This document shows positions 15,722-25,090 of a stretch of 64,000 bases of DNA, piece by piece. The translations under genes were made by a program, and so were the position numbers. Location: positions 4,588,001 through 4,652,000 of the forward strand of contig OY759970.1 of the NCBI GenBank assembly GCA_963662965.1, given 5' to 3'. The notes beneath the pieces are model-generated. The model was not told the DNA's origin, ran no database searches, and saw only the letters and a program-made list of their open reading frames with translations. This DNA is from DTWD01 sp963662965 (GTDB taxonomy: Bacteria > Acidobacteriota > Vicinamibacteria > Vicinamibacterales > UBA8438). Positions within the stretch are counted from its first letter, which is position 1, and every line of letters starts with the position of its first letter.

Positions 15722-18034
15722 TCAGGTCCGGACGGTCAACAGGAAGTAGCCGGCGGACGCCCCGAAGAGGACGTTCGGTGCCCACGCAGCCACGGCTGGG
15801 GCCAGCACCCCGGCGCTTCCGAACGCGCCAAAGATGCTCAAGACGACCCAGTAGGTGAAGGCGAGTCCGATGCCGACGCCGACCCCGTACAGCGCGCCAC
15901 GCGGCCCGGTGGTCACGGCAAACGGCACGGCGATCAGGGTCAGAATAAAGGTGACGAACGGGAACGAGGCTTTGCGGTGCAACGCCACCACCAGGTTGAC
16001 GACGTCGAAGCCGCGCTCGCGTAATTCGGCGATGTAACCCTCGAGCTCGCGGAAGCTCATCATTGCCGCTTCGGGTCGCTCGGCTTGGAAATAGTCAGGC
16101 GGCGCGACGAAGGGCAGCGCCGTGGCGGCGGCCGTCCGGTAGGGCACGACGCCGTCACCAGCCCCGAACTGCCGCACCCAGACGTCACGCCCGTCCCAGC
16201 CGTCACCGTACACGGCATGCGCGGCGTACGTCCGGCGCTCGAGCGAGAGGGGCCGTTCGCTGAACTCATAGACAGAGAGACTCGTCAACTCCTGAGCGTC
16301 TGGGTCGAAGTAGAGGTAGTGGTAAATGTCCCCGTCCTCCGTCACCAGCCACTTCCGATTGAGCACGTCGATCGTCTGCGTCAGACCGGTCCGAATGCGG
16401 TGGTTGAGCTCCTCGGCGCGGCGATTGGATTTCGCGAGCACACTTTCACTCATCAAGAAGAGACAGCCGCTCCAGATGAAACTCAGCGCGAAGATCGGGA
16501 ACGCCATCCGATACAAGCTGATGCCACAGGCCTTCATGACCGTGAGCTCGCTGGTCTTTGTCAGAAGGCCGACGGTCACCAGCGCCGAGACCAGCGCGGC
16601 GATCGGAAGCACGAAGTACATGAATTGCGGCGTGGCGTACCAGAAGTACTCCAAGAGCACCAGACCGGTCGCTTGGCCCTTGAACAGCTTGTCCGACAGG
16701 TCGATGAACGTGGAGATGTAGAAGATGCCCAGCAGACCGACGAAGGCGAGCATGACCCACCGGAGATAGAGCTTGGTGACGTACCAATCGAGAATGCTGA
16801 ATCCCGACAACGAGCCCGACGACACCTTGACCGCGGGACCAGACGCCGACGCGCCGACGTCGTTCGGCGCGTCCGGGTCGTCTGGCGACGGCGGGCGATG
16901 CGCCAGGAATGGAATCGTGAAACGGCGCTCAACGGAGCGGGATCGCCAGACGATCAGCATGAGGCCCGCGAGTCCGAGCGCAAGGTTGGGAATCCACATC
17001 GCCAGGTGCGGCGATACCAGCTGTCCCTTGGCCATCGCCTCGCTGGTATACATGACGACGTAGTAGGTGAAGATCACACCGATGCCGAGGGCGAAGCTCG
17101 CGAGCCGCCCGTCCTTCCGACTCGTGACGCCGAAGCCGACGCCCAGCAACACGAAGACAAGGCACGCCACCGGAATCGAAAACTTCCGGTGGATGTGCAT
17201 GATTGGTTGATGCGGCGATAGCCCCATCCCTTGCATGTCCGCGGCCCGCGCCTCGAGCTCCGGGATGGTCAGCTCCGCAAGTCCACGCTGCGGGCCGCCG
17301 CGTGGAAACGCGGTTTCGGCATCGAGCCCGATGACCATCTCTTCGAACGCGTGCACCTCGTACTCGTGCGGCGTCGTGGGATCCGAAAAATGTCCAGTGC
17401 CGTTCTCGAGCACGATGTCGACCGTGCGGGCGTCGCGGTCGACCACGACCCGCCCCCGCTCCGCGACATAGACGGCCGGCTGGTCCGACGAGCTGGTGTC
17501 GGCGAGGAAGACCTCAGACCACCCCGCGCCGGTCGTGGACACCTCCTGCACGTAGAGCATGGCGTTCGGAAAGTCGTCGTGGAAGACGCGCGGCTTGATC
17601 TCGCCTTCGGCCCGATTCGCGATGGTCTGGTAGCTGAGTTCCCGGAACGCCTGGTTGGCGTCGGGAAGCGAGACGACAAGGATGTAGCAGGTGATTCCCG
17701 CTCCGACCGTTGCCAGACCTAGGAGGGGAGCGAGCATCCGAACGACGCTGATACCGCACGCCTGCATCGCGACCGTCTCGCGGTCGCTCGACAGCCGCCC
17801 CATCCCCATCAGAACGCCGACCAGGAGCGCCATCGGAATGGTCACTCCGAGGCCCTGCGGCACCAACGTCATCATCATGCGAAAGATGGTGCCGCCGTCG
17901 ACACCCTTTGCGATCAGGTCCTCGACGACGTCCATGATGGGCGGCAACATCAGGAGGAACGTCAGGACGAGCAAGCTCAGTCCAAACGGCAGGACGACCT
18001 CGCGAATGATGTATCGGTCTGTGATCCGGAGCAT
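15722..18034 (-). CDS. lptFG: LptF-LptG fusion, LPS-export permease
   Basis: Both permease subunits of the LPS exporter LptB2FG in one 770-aa chain. Residues 1-365 are LptF-like: ITDRYIIREVVLPFGLSLLV, three TM helices, a periplasmic beta-jellyroll region, then three more TM helices. A short Pro/Asp/Ser linker (about 375-405) leads to the LptG-like half, starting SILDWYVTKLYLRWVMLAF, with LTVMKACGISLYRMAFPIFA, a second jellyroll and three final TM helices. Each half carries the coupling-helix region facing the ATPase (RETVAMQACGISVVRM and LTVMKACGISLYRM). The two are normally separate genes. The matching ATPase gene (lptB) and an LptC-LptA fusion lie at 32.3-35.3 kb. No frameshift is evident at the joint. 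Confidence 0.88.
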   Translation of the reverse strand: MLRITDRYIIREVVLPFGLSLLVLTFLLMLPPIMDVVEDLIAKGVDGGTIFRMMMTLVPQGLGVTIPMALLVGVLMGMGRLSSDRETVAMQACGISVVRMLAPLLGLATVGAGITCYILVVSLPDANQAFRELSYQTIANRAEGEIKPRVFHDDFPNAMLYVQEVSTTGAGWSEVFLADTSSSDQPAVYVAERGRVVVDRDARTVDIVLENGTGHFSDPTTPHEYEVHAFEEMVIGLDAETAFPRGGPQRGLAELTIPELEARAADMQGMGLSPHQPIMHIHRKFSIPVACLVFVLLGVGFGVTSRKDGRLASFALGIGVIFTYYVVMYTSEAMAKGQLVSPHLAMWIPNLALGLAGLMLIVWRSRSVERRFTIPFLAHRPPSPDDPDAPNDVGASASGPAVKVSSGSLSGFSILDWYVTKLYLRWVMLAFVGLLGIFYISTFIDLSDKLFKGQATGLVLLEYFWYATPQFMYFVLPIAALVSALVTVGLLTKTSELTVMKACGISLYRMAFPIFALSFIWSGCLFLMSESVLAKSNRRAEELNHRIRTGLTQTIDVLNRKWLVTEDGDIYHYLYFDPDAQELTSLSVYEFSERPLSLERRTYAAHAVYGDGWDGRDVWVRQFGAGDGVVPYRTAAATALPFVAPPDYFQAERPEAAMMSFRELEGYIAELRERGFDVVNLVVALHRKASFPFVTFILTLIAVPFAVTTGPRGALYGVGVGIGLAFTYWVVLSIFGAFGSAGVLAPAVAAWAPNVLFGASAGYFLLTVRT

Positions 18035-18166
18035 CGGTCTCTGTCGGCGTGACGCTACCGTAATCTTATCGGGCGCGACGGGGTGCGGTCACGATGCCAA
18101 GGAACCGTCGTTGTTGCCGTATTGAGTGGGTCTGATAATGAGTGTTATGTTAACTTACGGCGCTCG

Positions 18167-18994
18167 CTAGCCTTTCGCACGCAACTCTTCGAGGATCCCT
18201 TCCAGCGCCTCGATGAGCTCCTCTTGTGGGACCCTCGACTTCCGAAACGCCAGTCGCAGGTTGAAGGTCTTATTCGGTGCCTTGTAGGTGTAGACGAACG
18301 CCCGCGGTTTCGCCAGCCTTGTTTTCTGCTTGGCCGAGACCTGCCGGGCCCGGGCGCGGGTCACGCCGCCTTCGCGCGTCATCTGCTCGATGAGCGCCAC
18401 CATCTTCTTGGGGTCACGCTGGCGCACGATCTCCAGGAGCAGCGACTTCGAGTTGATGTCGGCAAGGCGGCAGAGGCTCTTGACCTCGTCTGGCATCGCG
18501 TGAAGGTTCAACGACTCCGTGATCGATGTTCTCGATTTGCCGAGACGGCGCGCCAGTTGTTCGTGCGTGTGGCCAAACCTGTCGGCCAACGCGTGGAGCG
18601 CCTCCGTCTCCTCGAACGGTGTGAGGTCTTTGCGCTGGATGTTCTCGATAAGCGCGATCTCGATAACCTCGGATTCGTCGACCTCCCGAATAATGACCGG
18701 CACCTCCGAGAGGCCGACTTGCACTGCCGCCTGATACCGTCGTTCGCCGGCGATGATCTGGTAGCGGATGCCTTGCTGACGCACCACCAGCGGCTCGATG
18801 ATCCCTTTCTCGGCGATCGAGGCCATGAGTTCGGACAGATCACCCATGACTTGGCGCGGCTGATTCGGGTTGGGGTCGACCTGAGCGATCGGGACAAGTC
18901 GTCCGATCGGTGCCCCCGACGATGCCGCCAGTGCTTCGACGTAGTGCTCGTCGTGCCGCATGCGAACCGTCTGAGGCAGGCCTCGTCTAGGCAC
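18167..18994 (-). CDS. parB: Chromosome-partitioning protein ParB
   Basis: CTP-dependent DNA clamp that loads at parS and segregates the origin. 275 aa from a GTG at 18994, which gives the usual opening PRRGLPQTVRMRHDEHY. The N-terminal domain has the arginine-rich CTP-binding motif GERRYQAAVQVGL and ENIQRKDLTPFEE; the helix-turn-helix follows at about residues 140-180 (QLARRLGKSRTSITESL). The C-terminal part is divergent. A longer start at 19072 would overlap parA deeply and is rejected. It overlaps the 3' end of parA by 8 bases, so the pair is coupled. parS sites are not obvious in the window. Confidence 0.9.
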   Translation of the reverse strand: MPRRGLPQTVRMRHDEHYVEALAASSGAPIGRLVPIAQVDPNPNQPRQVMGDLSELMASIAEKGIIEPLVVRQQGIRYQIIAGERRYQAAVQVGLSEVPVIIREVDESEVIEIALIENIQRKDLTPFEETEALHALADRFGHTHEQLARRLGKSRTSITESLNLHAMPDEVKSLCRLADINSKSLLLEIVRQRDPKKMVALIEQMTREGGVTRARARQVSAKQKTRLAKPRAFVYTYKAPNKTFNLRLAFRKSRVPQEELIEALEGILEELRAKG

Positions 18995-19742
18995 GGTCCA
19001 TGACCTCCTCGCACAAGCTGTAGTAGTCGGTCGCGCCGGTCGAATCCGGGGCGAAGCTGAAGATCGACTCACGATAGGCTGGGCTTTCCTCCAGCCGCAC
19101 GTTCTTCGAGATCACCGTCTTGAAGACCTTGGTGCCGAACACCTTGTGGATCTGTGTCTGGATGTCTCGCGCCAGCGACGTCCGTTTGTCATGCATCGTG
19201 ATCAGGACGCCGAGGATACGGAGATTCGGGTTCGCCCGCCCGCGCACTTTTTCAATCGTCTCAAGGAGGTCGTCCGTCCCCTCCAGAGCAAAGTAGGACG
19301 ACTGAATCGGGATGAGGAGATGCGTGGCGGCGACCAACGCATTCACCGTGAGGAGGCCGAGCGTCGGCGGACAGTCGATGACCATGTACGGGAACTGCTC
19401 CCTCAGCGACTGCAGGCGATCCTTTAGCCGGAAGTGCGCGTCGATCTCCCCCACCAGCCGCGCTTCAATCTTCGCGAGCGCGATGCGAGCGGGAGCGACG
19501 GAGAGGTTCTCCTGCGTGGCCGGTCGAATGACCTCGGACATCGGACAATTCGCATCGGTGATGGCGTCATAGACGGTCCGGTGGATATCGCTTCGTTCTA
19601 TGTACGACAGCGTGCTGTTTCCCTGAGGATCGAGATCGATCAGCAAGGTTGGCTTGCCGCGCATGGCGAGCGCCGACGCGAGATTGATGGCTGTGGTGGT
19701 CTTGCCGACGCCGCCTTTTTGATTCGCGATGGCGACGATCAT
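18987..19742 (-). CDS. parA: Chromosome-partitioning ATPase ParA
   Basis: Walker-type ATPase of the MinD/ParA family, 251 aa, that forms nucleoid-bound gradients moving ParB complexes. Deviant Walker A IANQKGGVGKTTTAINLA at residues 5-22; Walker A' TLLIDLDPQGNST; Walker B YMVIDCPPTLG. RTSLARDIQTQIHK and ISKNVRLEESPAYRESIF are typical Soj C-terminal segments. It is the first gene of the parAB pair; parB overlaps its end. The chromosomal form (no HTH extension) and the housekeeping neighbours indicate chromosome rather than plasmid partitioning. Confidence 0.95.
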   Translation of the reverse strand: MIVAIANQKGGVGKTTTAINLASALAMRGKPTLLIDLDPQGNSTLSYIERSDIHRTVYDAITDANCPMSEVIRPATQENLSVAPARIALAKIEARLVGEIDAHFRLKDRLQSLREQFPYMVIDCPPTLGLLTVNALVAATHLLIPIQSSYFALEGTDDLLETIEKVRGRANPNLRILGVLITMHDKRTSLARDIQTQIHKVFGTKVFKTVISKNVRLEESPAYRESIFSFAPDSTGATDYYSLCEEVMDRA

Positions 19743-19967
19743 GAGCGTAGAATCACCGGACGGGAAGGGAGACGCGCGATGGGTGAGACCGAGGTCATCG
19801 CCCGCATCAGATTGGCCATATTCTAGGAACGGCTCAGCGGGGTGTCAAGACTCGGGGACCCGTCCCGCATGTCGGCGGCCGGCGCCGAAGATTCATCGGT
19901 AACCGTAACGCGTTATCTGCGAGGACGTTCAGCTGATTGTCGGCCAGCCGACAATGCCGTGCAGCGG

Positions 19968-20495
19968 CTACATCTTGTATTTACCGAGGTCCTCAGTGTT
20001 GAGACTCTCGAGCCATTTCGCCAGCCGTTCCGAGTCGCCCTTGTCGGGAGTGAAATCGATGCTCTTCGCGTTCTGGATGACGTCGTCCTCGACGTAGATC
20101 GGCGCGCTCACGCGGAGGGCGAGCGCAATCGCGTCGCTCGGTCGGGCGTCGACGGCGACGAGCTCCTCGGCGATGCGGACGTAGATGAGTGCGTAGAACG
20201 TGTTCTCTTTGAGATCGCTGACGACGATCTTCTCTACTGCCCCATTGAGATTGGCGATCACGTTCCGCAGAAGATCATGTGTCATCGGTCGCGGCGTTTC
20301 GATGTTCTCGATCTGTAGTGCGATGGCGTTCGCTTCGAAGATGCCAACCCAGATAGGCAGCACCCGCTCACTGCCTTCATCGCGCAGAATGACGATCGGC
20401 ATGTTTGTCACCGGGTCGACCATGAGTCCTTTGATCGTCATCTCGATTTGCATCGTCTTGCCTCTGCTGCGCCCTGTCGGCACATCATCCGTCAT
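19968..20495 (-). CDS. Bifunctional nuclease family protein (DUF151)
   Basis: 175-aa protein of the BFN/DUF151 family, small proteins with reported RNase/DNase activity in plants and of uncertain bacterial role. The domain runs from about residue 15: MQIEMTIKGLMVDPVTNMPI, then RVLPIWVGIFEANAIALQIE, PRPMTHDLLRNVIANL and VDARPSDAIALALRVSAPIY, which are the conserved blocks. The ATG at 20495 overlaps the miaB stop as ATGA; an internal Met fourteen codons later is the alternative start. It is the last gene of the recN-miaB group on this strand. Confidence 0.85.
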   Translation of the reverse strand: MTDDVPTGRSRGKTMQIEMTIKGLMVDPVTNMPIVILRDEGSERVLPIWVGIFEANAIALQIENIETPRPMTHDLLRNVIANLNGAVEKIVVSDLKENTFYALIYVRIAEELVAVDARPSDAIALALRVSAPIYVEDDVIQNAKSIDFTPDKGDSERLAKWLESLNTEDLGKYKM

Positions 20496-21811
20496 CCCGT
20501 GACGGGCATTCCCCAGACGCTGTGGGGGCCGGCGCGTTCGACCCGCACGTCGACCATTGAACCGATGCAGTCGGCGTCGGCGGGAAAGTTGACGACCGCG
20601 TTACCGCTCGTACGTCCGCAGTATTCGGCGGCTCTCCGGCGACTCTTGGCCTCGGCCAGGACCTGCACTTGCTCTCCGACGAGCCGTTCGTGGAGGCGCA
20701 GCTGCGTTCGTCTCTGCAGCGCCTGCAGCCTTTCGAGACGGCGGGCTTTTTCAGACGCGGTCACGCTGTCAGGCATGCGCTGTCGGGCCAGGGTATTCGG
20801 CCGCTCGGAGTATTTGAAGGAGAACATGCTGTGGAACTGTACGCGGTCGGTCAGCGTCAACGTTTCCTCGAAATCCTCGGCGCTCTCCCCAGGGAACCCG
20901 ACAATTATATCGGTCGATAGCGTGATATCAGGGATAGCCTCGCGAACCTCGTCTACCAGGGCCAAGTATCGTTCGCGGGTGTGCCGGCGGCGCATCAGTG
21001 CGAGCACGCGTGTCGACCCCGACTGAACCGGGAGGTGCAAGTGCTTGCAAACCTTCGGGAGGTCCCGCATCGCTTCGATCATGCGCCGCGTGACGTGTCG
21101 TGGGTGAGGACTCGCAAACCGGATGCGGGCGATGCCTGGAACGTCGTGTACCCGTTCGAGGAGGCCGGCGAAGTCGCAGCCCGGAATGTCCGGCGCCTGG
21201 TAGTGGTTGACGATTTGCCCGAGGAGCTGCACCTCGCGATGCCCCTGGGACGCCACCTCCTCGACTTCCGCGACGATCTCCGCCGCCGCGCGCATCCGCT
21301 CGTGGCCACGGGTGTAGGGCACCACGCAAAATGCGCAAAAGTCATTGCACCCCTCGATGATCGTGACGAACGCCTTGACCGGATCGTGGCGAGCCGCGAT
21401 GCCGAGGGGGAACGAGACGTTGTCATATGGGTTGACGTCGACGTAGGGCTCCCACGTCTCACGAGCGGTCTCCACCGCCTCAGGCAGCTTGGCGAGCGCT
21501 TGGGTTCCGATCACCACGTCGACCATCGGCGCGCGCTCACGGATCTTGTCGCCTTCCTGCTGCGCGACACATCCGGTCACCGCGATGACTGGCCGCGCCT
21601 CTCGGTCGGTGTGGCGAAACCGGTCGAGCCGAGCGAAGAGCTTCTCCTCCGCCCGCTCGCGAACGCTACAGGTGTTCACGACGACGAGGTCTGCGTCGTC
21701 CATCGCCGCGATCGGCTCATAGCCGGCTTGCTCGAGGAGGCCGCCGAGACGTTCGCTGTCATGAACGTTCATCTGGCAGCCGAACGTTTCGATGTAATAG
21801 GTCTTAGCCAT
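20492..21811 (-). CDS. miaB: tRNA methylthiotransferase MiaB
   Basis: Radical-SAM enzyme that converts i6A37 to ms2i6A37 in tRNAs reading U-starting codons. 439 aa. The N-terminal UPF0004 domain carries the cluster cysteines in YIETFGCQMNVHDSER, VNTCSVRERAEEKLFARL and AVTGCVAQQEGDKIRER. The radical-SAM motif is EGCNDFCAFCVVPYTRG (CxxxCxxC). The C-terminal TRAM domain spans about 375-437. The GHERMR motif after the cluster and ELLGQ-like VQLLGQIVNHY are typical of MiaB rather than RimO. It overlaps recN by 8 bases and the DUF151 gene by 4. Confidence 0.94.
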   Translation of the reverse strand: MAKTYYIETFGCQMNVHDSERLGGLLEQAGYEPIAAMDDADLVVVNTCSVRERAEEKLFARLDRFRHTDREARPVIAVTGCVAQQEGDKIRERAPMVDVVIGTQALAKLPEAVETARETWEPYVDVNPYDNVSFPLGIAARHDPVKAFVTIIEGCNDFCAFCVVPYTRGHERMRAAAEIVAEVEEVASQGHREVQLLGQIVNHYQAPDIPGCDFAGLLERVHDVPGIARIRFASPHPRHVTRRMIEAMRDLPKVCKHLHLPVQSGSTRVLALMRRRHTRERYLALVDEVREAIPDITLSTDIIVGFPGESAEDFEETLTLTDRVQFHSMFSFKYSERPNTLARQRMPDSVTASEKARRLERLQALQRRTQLRLHERLVGEQVQVLAEAKSRRRAAEYCGRTSGNAVVNFPADADCIGSMVDVRVERAGPHSVWGMPVTG

Positions 21812-23510
21812 TCTTCCGCCGGTCGTTTCGTAGCGGGCGACGTTCGGTGTTTTCGCCCTTTCGCTTTCGCCTTTCGCCTTTTGCCTTTTGTTTGGAACCG
21901 AGCAGCTCCGCGGCCGAGGCCAGCGCGGCGGCGCCGGTGCCGCCGGTCATGAGCCGCGCGATTTCGGCAGCCCTCCCCTCCTCGCTCGTCAGGCGCTCGA
22001 TGCGCGCGATCGTGCGGCCGGAATCGACATGCTTCGCCAGGGCGAAATGAGTGGTCGCGTGGACCGCGACTTGCGGCGTGTGGGTGACACACAAGACTTG
22101 GAACCGCCGGCCGAGGTTGCGGAGCCGCTCCCCGACCCGGTCCGCCGCCTGCCCACCGACCCCGGCGTCGACCTCGTCGAAGACGAGCGTTTTTCCCACC
22201 GCGTCGGTCGACGCTAATGTCTTGAGCGCTAGCATGACGCGCGCGACCTCCCCGCCCGACGCGATGCGTGAGAGGGGACGCGGATCCTCCCCCGGGTTCG
22301 CGGAAAAGAAAAACTCCACGCTGTCAGTCCCGGTTCTGCTCCAGTGTGATTCGTCCTCGTGAGCGTCGACGCGAACCTCGAAGCGGGCGTTCGCGAGCGC
22401 GAGGTCCGCAAGCTCCGTCTCAATCGCGGCTGCCAGTGCGTCGGCGCCTCGTCGTCGCCGCTTGGAGAGCGGCGCGGCCAATTGGACATAACCCTCGTGT
22501 GCGGCGCGTACTTCGGCCGCGAGGACCTCGCACTGGCTGTCCCCGCCGGTGAGCGCTTCGAGCTCGTCCGCGATCACGCCGCGGCGCCCGAACACGGCGT
22601 CGAGACTCCCGCCATGTTTTCTCTTGAGTCGTTCGAGCTCCGCTAGCCGCGCCTCGACCTCGGCCAGGCGCCCGGGCGACACGTCAATGCTGGCCGCGTA
22701 TGACCGCAGCGTGCGTGCGATGTCATCAAGCGGCGCGTTCACGCCGTCGCGCGTCTCTTTGTACGACTCAAAGTCGGAGTCTATCGTCGCGAGCTCTTCG
22801 AGCTGGTGCCAGATGCCGCCGAGGGTCGCCAGCACCGAATCGTCGCGCTCGTACAACGCGGCGTACGCCTCGCTCGACAGGGCACTGAGGCGTTCGGCGT
22901 TCGCGAGCCTCGCACGCTCGACGGACAAGCGGTCGTCTTCGCCGGACTCGGGTCCCGCGCGATCGATCTCCGAGAGCTGGAACCTGAGGAAATCGATACG
23001 CTCCTCCCGCTCGCCGGCGGTCGAGGTGGCGTGCTCGATTCGAGTCCGTGCTCGGCGCCAGCGGTCGTAGTGTTCGGACACTCGGCCGACGTCGGCCTCA
23101 AGTCCGGCGTACGCGTCGAGGAGCCCGACGTGTGCCTGCGGATCAAGAAGGGCCTGATGTTCGTGCTGCCCGTGTAGGTCGACCAGCTGGGATCCGATTG
23201 CCTTCAGCGTGGCCGCCGGCGCCAAGGCGTCGTCGATGAAGATCCGGCTACGTCCCCGGGCTGAGATCTCACGGCGGACAATCGTCTCTCGTCCCGCGGG
23301 GCTATCGAACGTCGCCTGGACGACCGCCTTGTCACAGCCGGTGCGCACGAGATCACTGCTCGCCCGGTCGCCAACTAGAAGGCCGAGCGCCCCGACGATG
23401 ATCGACTTGCCGGCGCCGGTCTCGCCCGTGAGGACGTTGAATCCGTCGTCGAACTCGACCTCGAGCTGGTCGACGATGGCAAGGTCTCGGATGCTGAGGA
23501 AACGAATCAT
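21804..23510 (-). CDS. recN: DNA repair ATPase RecN
   Basis: SMC-like ATPase in double-strand break repair, 568 aa. Walker A FNVLTGETGAGKSIIVGALG near residue 30; long coiled-coil middle (about 150-370); ABC signature region RIASGGEVARVMLALK; Walker B LVFDEVDAGVGGQAADRVGE; CVTHTPQVAVHATTHFALAK. The start is placed at the ATG giving IRFLSIRDLAIVDQLEVEF; an upstream ATG at 23543 adds eleven non-conserved residues. The last 25 residues (from about KQKAKGERRKRKGENTERRP) are a basic tail encoded by an A/G-rich heptamer-like repeat and are not part of the family domain. Confidence 0.93.
   Translation of the reverse strand: MIRFLSIRDLAIVDQLEVEFDDGFNVLTGETGAGKSIIVGALGLLVGDRASSDLVRTGCDKAVVQATFDSPAGRETIVRREISARGRSRIFIDDALAPAATLKAIGSQLVDLHGQHEHQALLDPQAHVGLLDAYAGLEADVGRVSEHYDRWRRARTRIEHATSTAGEREERIDFLRFQLSEIDRAGPESGEDDRLSVERARLANAERLSALSSEAYAALYERDDSVLATLGGIWHQLEELATIDSDFESYKETRDGVNAPLDDIARTLRSYAASIDVSPGRLAEVEARLAELERLKRKHGGSLDAVFGRRGVIADELEALTGGDSQCEVLAAEVRAAHEGYVQLAAPLSKRRRRGADALAAAIETELADLALANARFEVRVDAHEDESHWSRTGTDSVEFFFSANPGEDPRPLSRIASGGEVARVMLALKTLASTDAVGKTLVFDEVDAGVGGQAADRVGERLRNLGRRFQVLCVTHTPQVAVHATTHFALAKHVDSGRTIARIERLTSEEGRAAEIARLMTGGTGAAALASAAELLGSKQKAKGERRKRKGENTERRPLRNDRRKNG
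21850..21895 (-). repeat. Heptamer-like purine repeat in the recN tail
   Basis: On the minus strand this reads as imperfect 6-8 base units: AAAAGGC, AAAAGGC, GAAAGGC, GAAAGC, GAAAGGGC, GAAAAC. It lies inside the coding sequence for the basic C-terminal tail of RecN. The unit is not a multiple of three, so gain or loss of one unit would shift the frame and change the tail and the overlap with miaB. Confidence 0.55.
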
Positions 23511-23827
23511 GATACAGGACGGAAGGAAACCCCATCGTATCATACGTTTGACACCATTATGCGGGCCATGCTACGCTCCCGCCACCAGCGCCTTCCCAGC
23601 GGCGCGCCAGTGTCAGTATTGACGGAGGAGCCGAGGTGCGTATCCTTAGGATACTATGCCTTTGCCTTCTTTCAGGCGCCCGTCGTGAATCAGCCTGCGG
23701 AAGGTCTTGGAGACGATTTCATCGGTCACGTCGCACGCGCGACCATTCCCCTCACGCTCCGTCATTCACCACGCGTCAGCGGCGGTGTTGTGGACCGCCG
23801 CGGGCGCATGCGACGGTGGACTTGAGC

Positions 23828-24595
23828 GTGCGCATGTTTGGACAGTTCGTGGTCGCCTTCCTCTTGCAGCCCGCCCAGATGAGTGAGTCGACGGGGGGGT
23901 TTGGCGGCGGCATCGTCGACCTCATCGCCCGCTCGTCGCTGGTCAATCAGAGTGTGCTCGCCATCCTCCTGCTCCTCTCGATCGCGTCGTGGGCGATCAT
24001 CCTGTTCAAGCTGTGGGACTTTCGGCGTCTCGAAACCCAGACCTCGACGTTCGTCGAAGTGTTTCGCAAGAGCAGCAAGTTCTCGGAAGTCCAGTCGGTG
24101 TGCAAGTCGCTTGCGATCAGCCCCCTCTCGGGGGTCTTTCAGGCGGGATACGTCGAGCTCAATACCCAGCTCAGACACTCTGACGCGAAGAGCACGGAGC
24201 ACGCCCAGACCGGTGCCGCGCGGCCGGCGCTTCGGAGCTTCGACGCCCTCGATCGCGCACTCCTGCGCGCCTCCAACGTCGAGGTCAACCGGTTGGAGCG
24301 CCACGTGCCGATGCTCGCCACCACAGCAAGTATCTCGCCGTTTATAGGGCTCTTCGGCACGGTCGTCGGTATCATCATCGCGTTCAACAGTATCGGTGAG
24401 ACCGGCTCCACCAGCCTGGCGGTGGTCGCCCCCGGCATTGCCGAGGCGCTCATCGCGACGGCGGCGGGGCTCTTTGCCGCGATCCCAGCGGCCTATTTTT
24501 ATAACCACTTGACCAATAAGGTAAAGGTCGCGACCTCTACGATCGATGACTTTTCGCTTGAGTTCTTGAATATCGCGGAGCGCAACTTCTCTTAG
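23828..24595 (+). CDS. tolQ: TolQ/ExbB proton-channel protein
   Basis: Inner-membrane component of the Tol-Pal motor (ExbB/TolQ family), 255 aa. TM helix 1 about residues 40-62 (SVLAILLLLSIASWAIILFK), then a cytoplasmic helical region, then TM2-TM3 in the conserved stretch LATTASISPFIGLFGTVVGI and APGIAEALIATAAGLFAAIP. The start is set to GTG 23828 because GGTGGA lies seven bases upstream; ATGs at 23834 and 23879 are alternatives. First gene of the rightward tolQ-tolR-tolA/tonB-tolB-pal-cpoB cluster. The cluster as a whole points to TolQ rather than ExbB. Confidence 0.93.
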   Translation: MRMFGQFVVAFLLQPAQMSESTGGFGGGIVDLIARSSLVNQSVLAILLLLSIASWAIILFKLWDFRRLETQTSTFVEVFRKSSKFSEVQSVCKSLAISPLSGVFQAGYVELNTQLRHSDAKSTEHAQTGAARPALRSFDALDRALLRASNVEVNRLERHVPMLATTASISPFIGLFGTVVGIIIAFNSIGETGSTSLAVVAPGIAEALIATAAGLFAAIPAAYFYNHLTNKVKVATSTIDDFSLEFLNIAERNFS

Positions 24596-24619
24596 AACTC
24601 TCCAGGGAACCAGACTTCG

Positions 24620-25081
24620 ATGCCGACAGTCCAATCATCTGAAAGCAAACAGGGCGGGGGGCGACGTAGAGGCCGCCGGACGATGACGTCCCTTTCGGAG
24701 ATCAATGTCGTCCCGATGGTCGACGTGATGCTCGTCATGCTCGTCATCTTCATGGTGACCGCGCCAATGATGCATCGTGGTTTGGATGTCAATCTGCCGG
24801 AGGCGCGTCGCGCCGAGCAACTCGCGGCGGAACGTTTGTTCGTGACCGTGCCGTTGGAGTACCGGTCGGAACGCATCGTGCAGGTCGGAGACGATCATGT
24901 CCGTGTGGAGGTGCTGGCTGAACGCTTGCGCCTCGAGATGTTGGACCGGGTGGAGAAGGCTGTGTTCCTGCGCGGCGATCGAGAGATCACGTATGGCGAA
25001 CTCGTCACCGTCATCGACCTACTCAAAGAAGGCGGCGTTCAGGAAGTGGGCCTCGTGCTCGACCTCCCGCGCGAGCGGTAG
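24620..25081 (+). CDS. tolR: TolR/ExbD membrane protein
   Basis: 153-aa partner of TolQ in the proton-driven motor. One TM helix (about residues 30-52) preceded by a basic cytoplasmic tail: SLSEINVVPMVDVMLVMLVI contains the essential membrane Asp. The periplasmic domain ends with ITYGELVTVIDLLKEGGVQE and VGLVLDL, the usual ExbD/TolR C-terminal pattern. The gene starts 24 bases after tolQ and is followed after 9 bases by the TonB-domain gene. Confidence 0.93.
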   Translation: MPTVQSSESKQGGGRRRGRRTMTSLSEINVVPMVDVMLVMLVIFMVTAPMMHRGLDVNLPEARRAEQLAAERLFVTVPLEYRSERIVQVGDDHVRVEVLAERLRLEMLDRVEKAVFLRGDREITYGELVTVIDLLKEGGVQEVGLVLDLPRER

Positions 25082-25090
25082 GAGTGTGTC

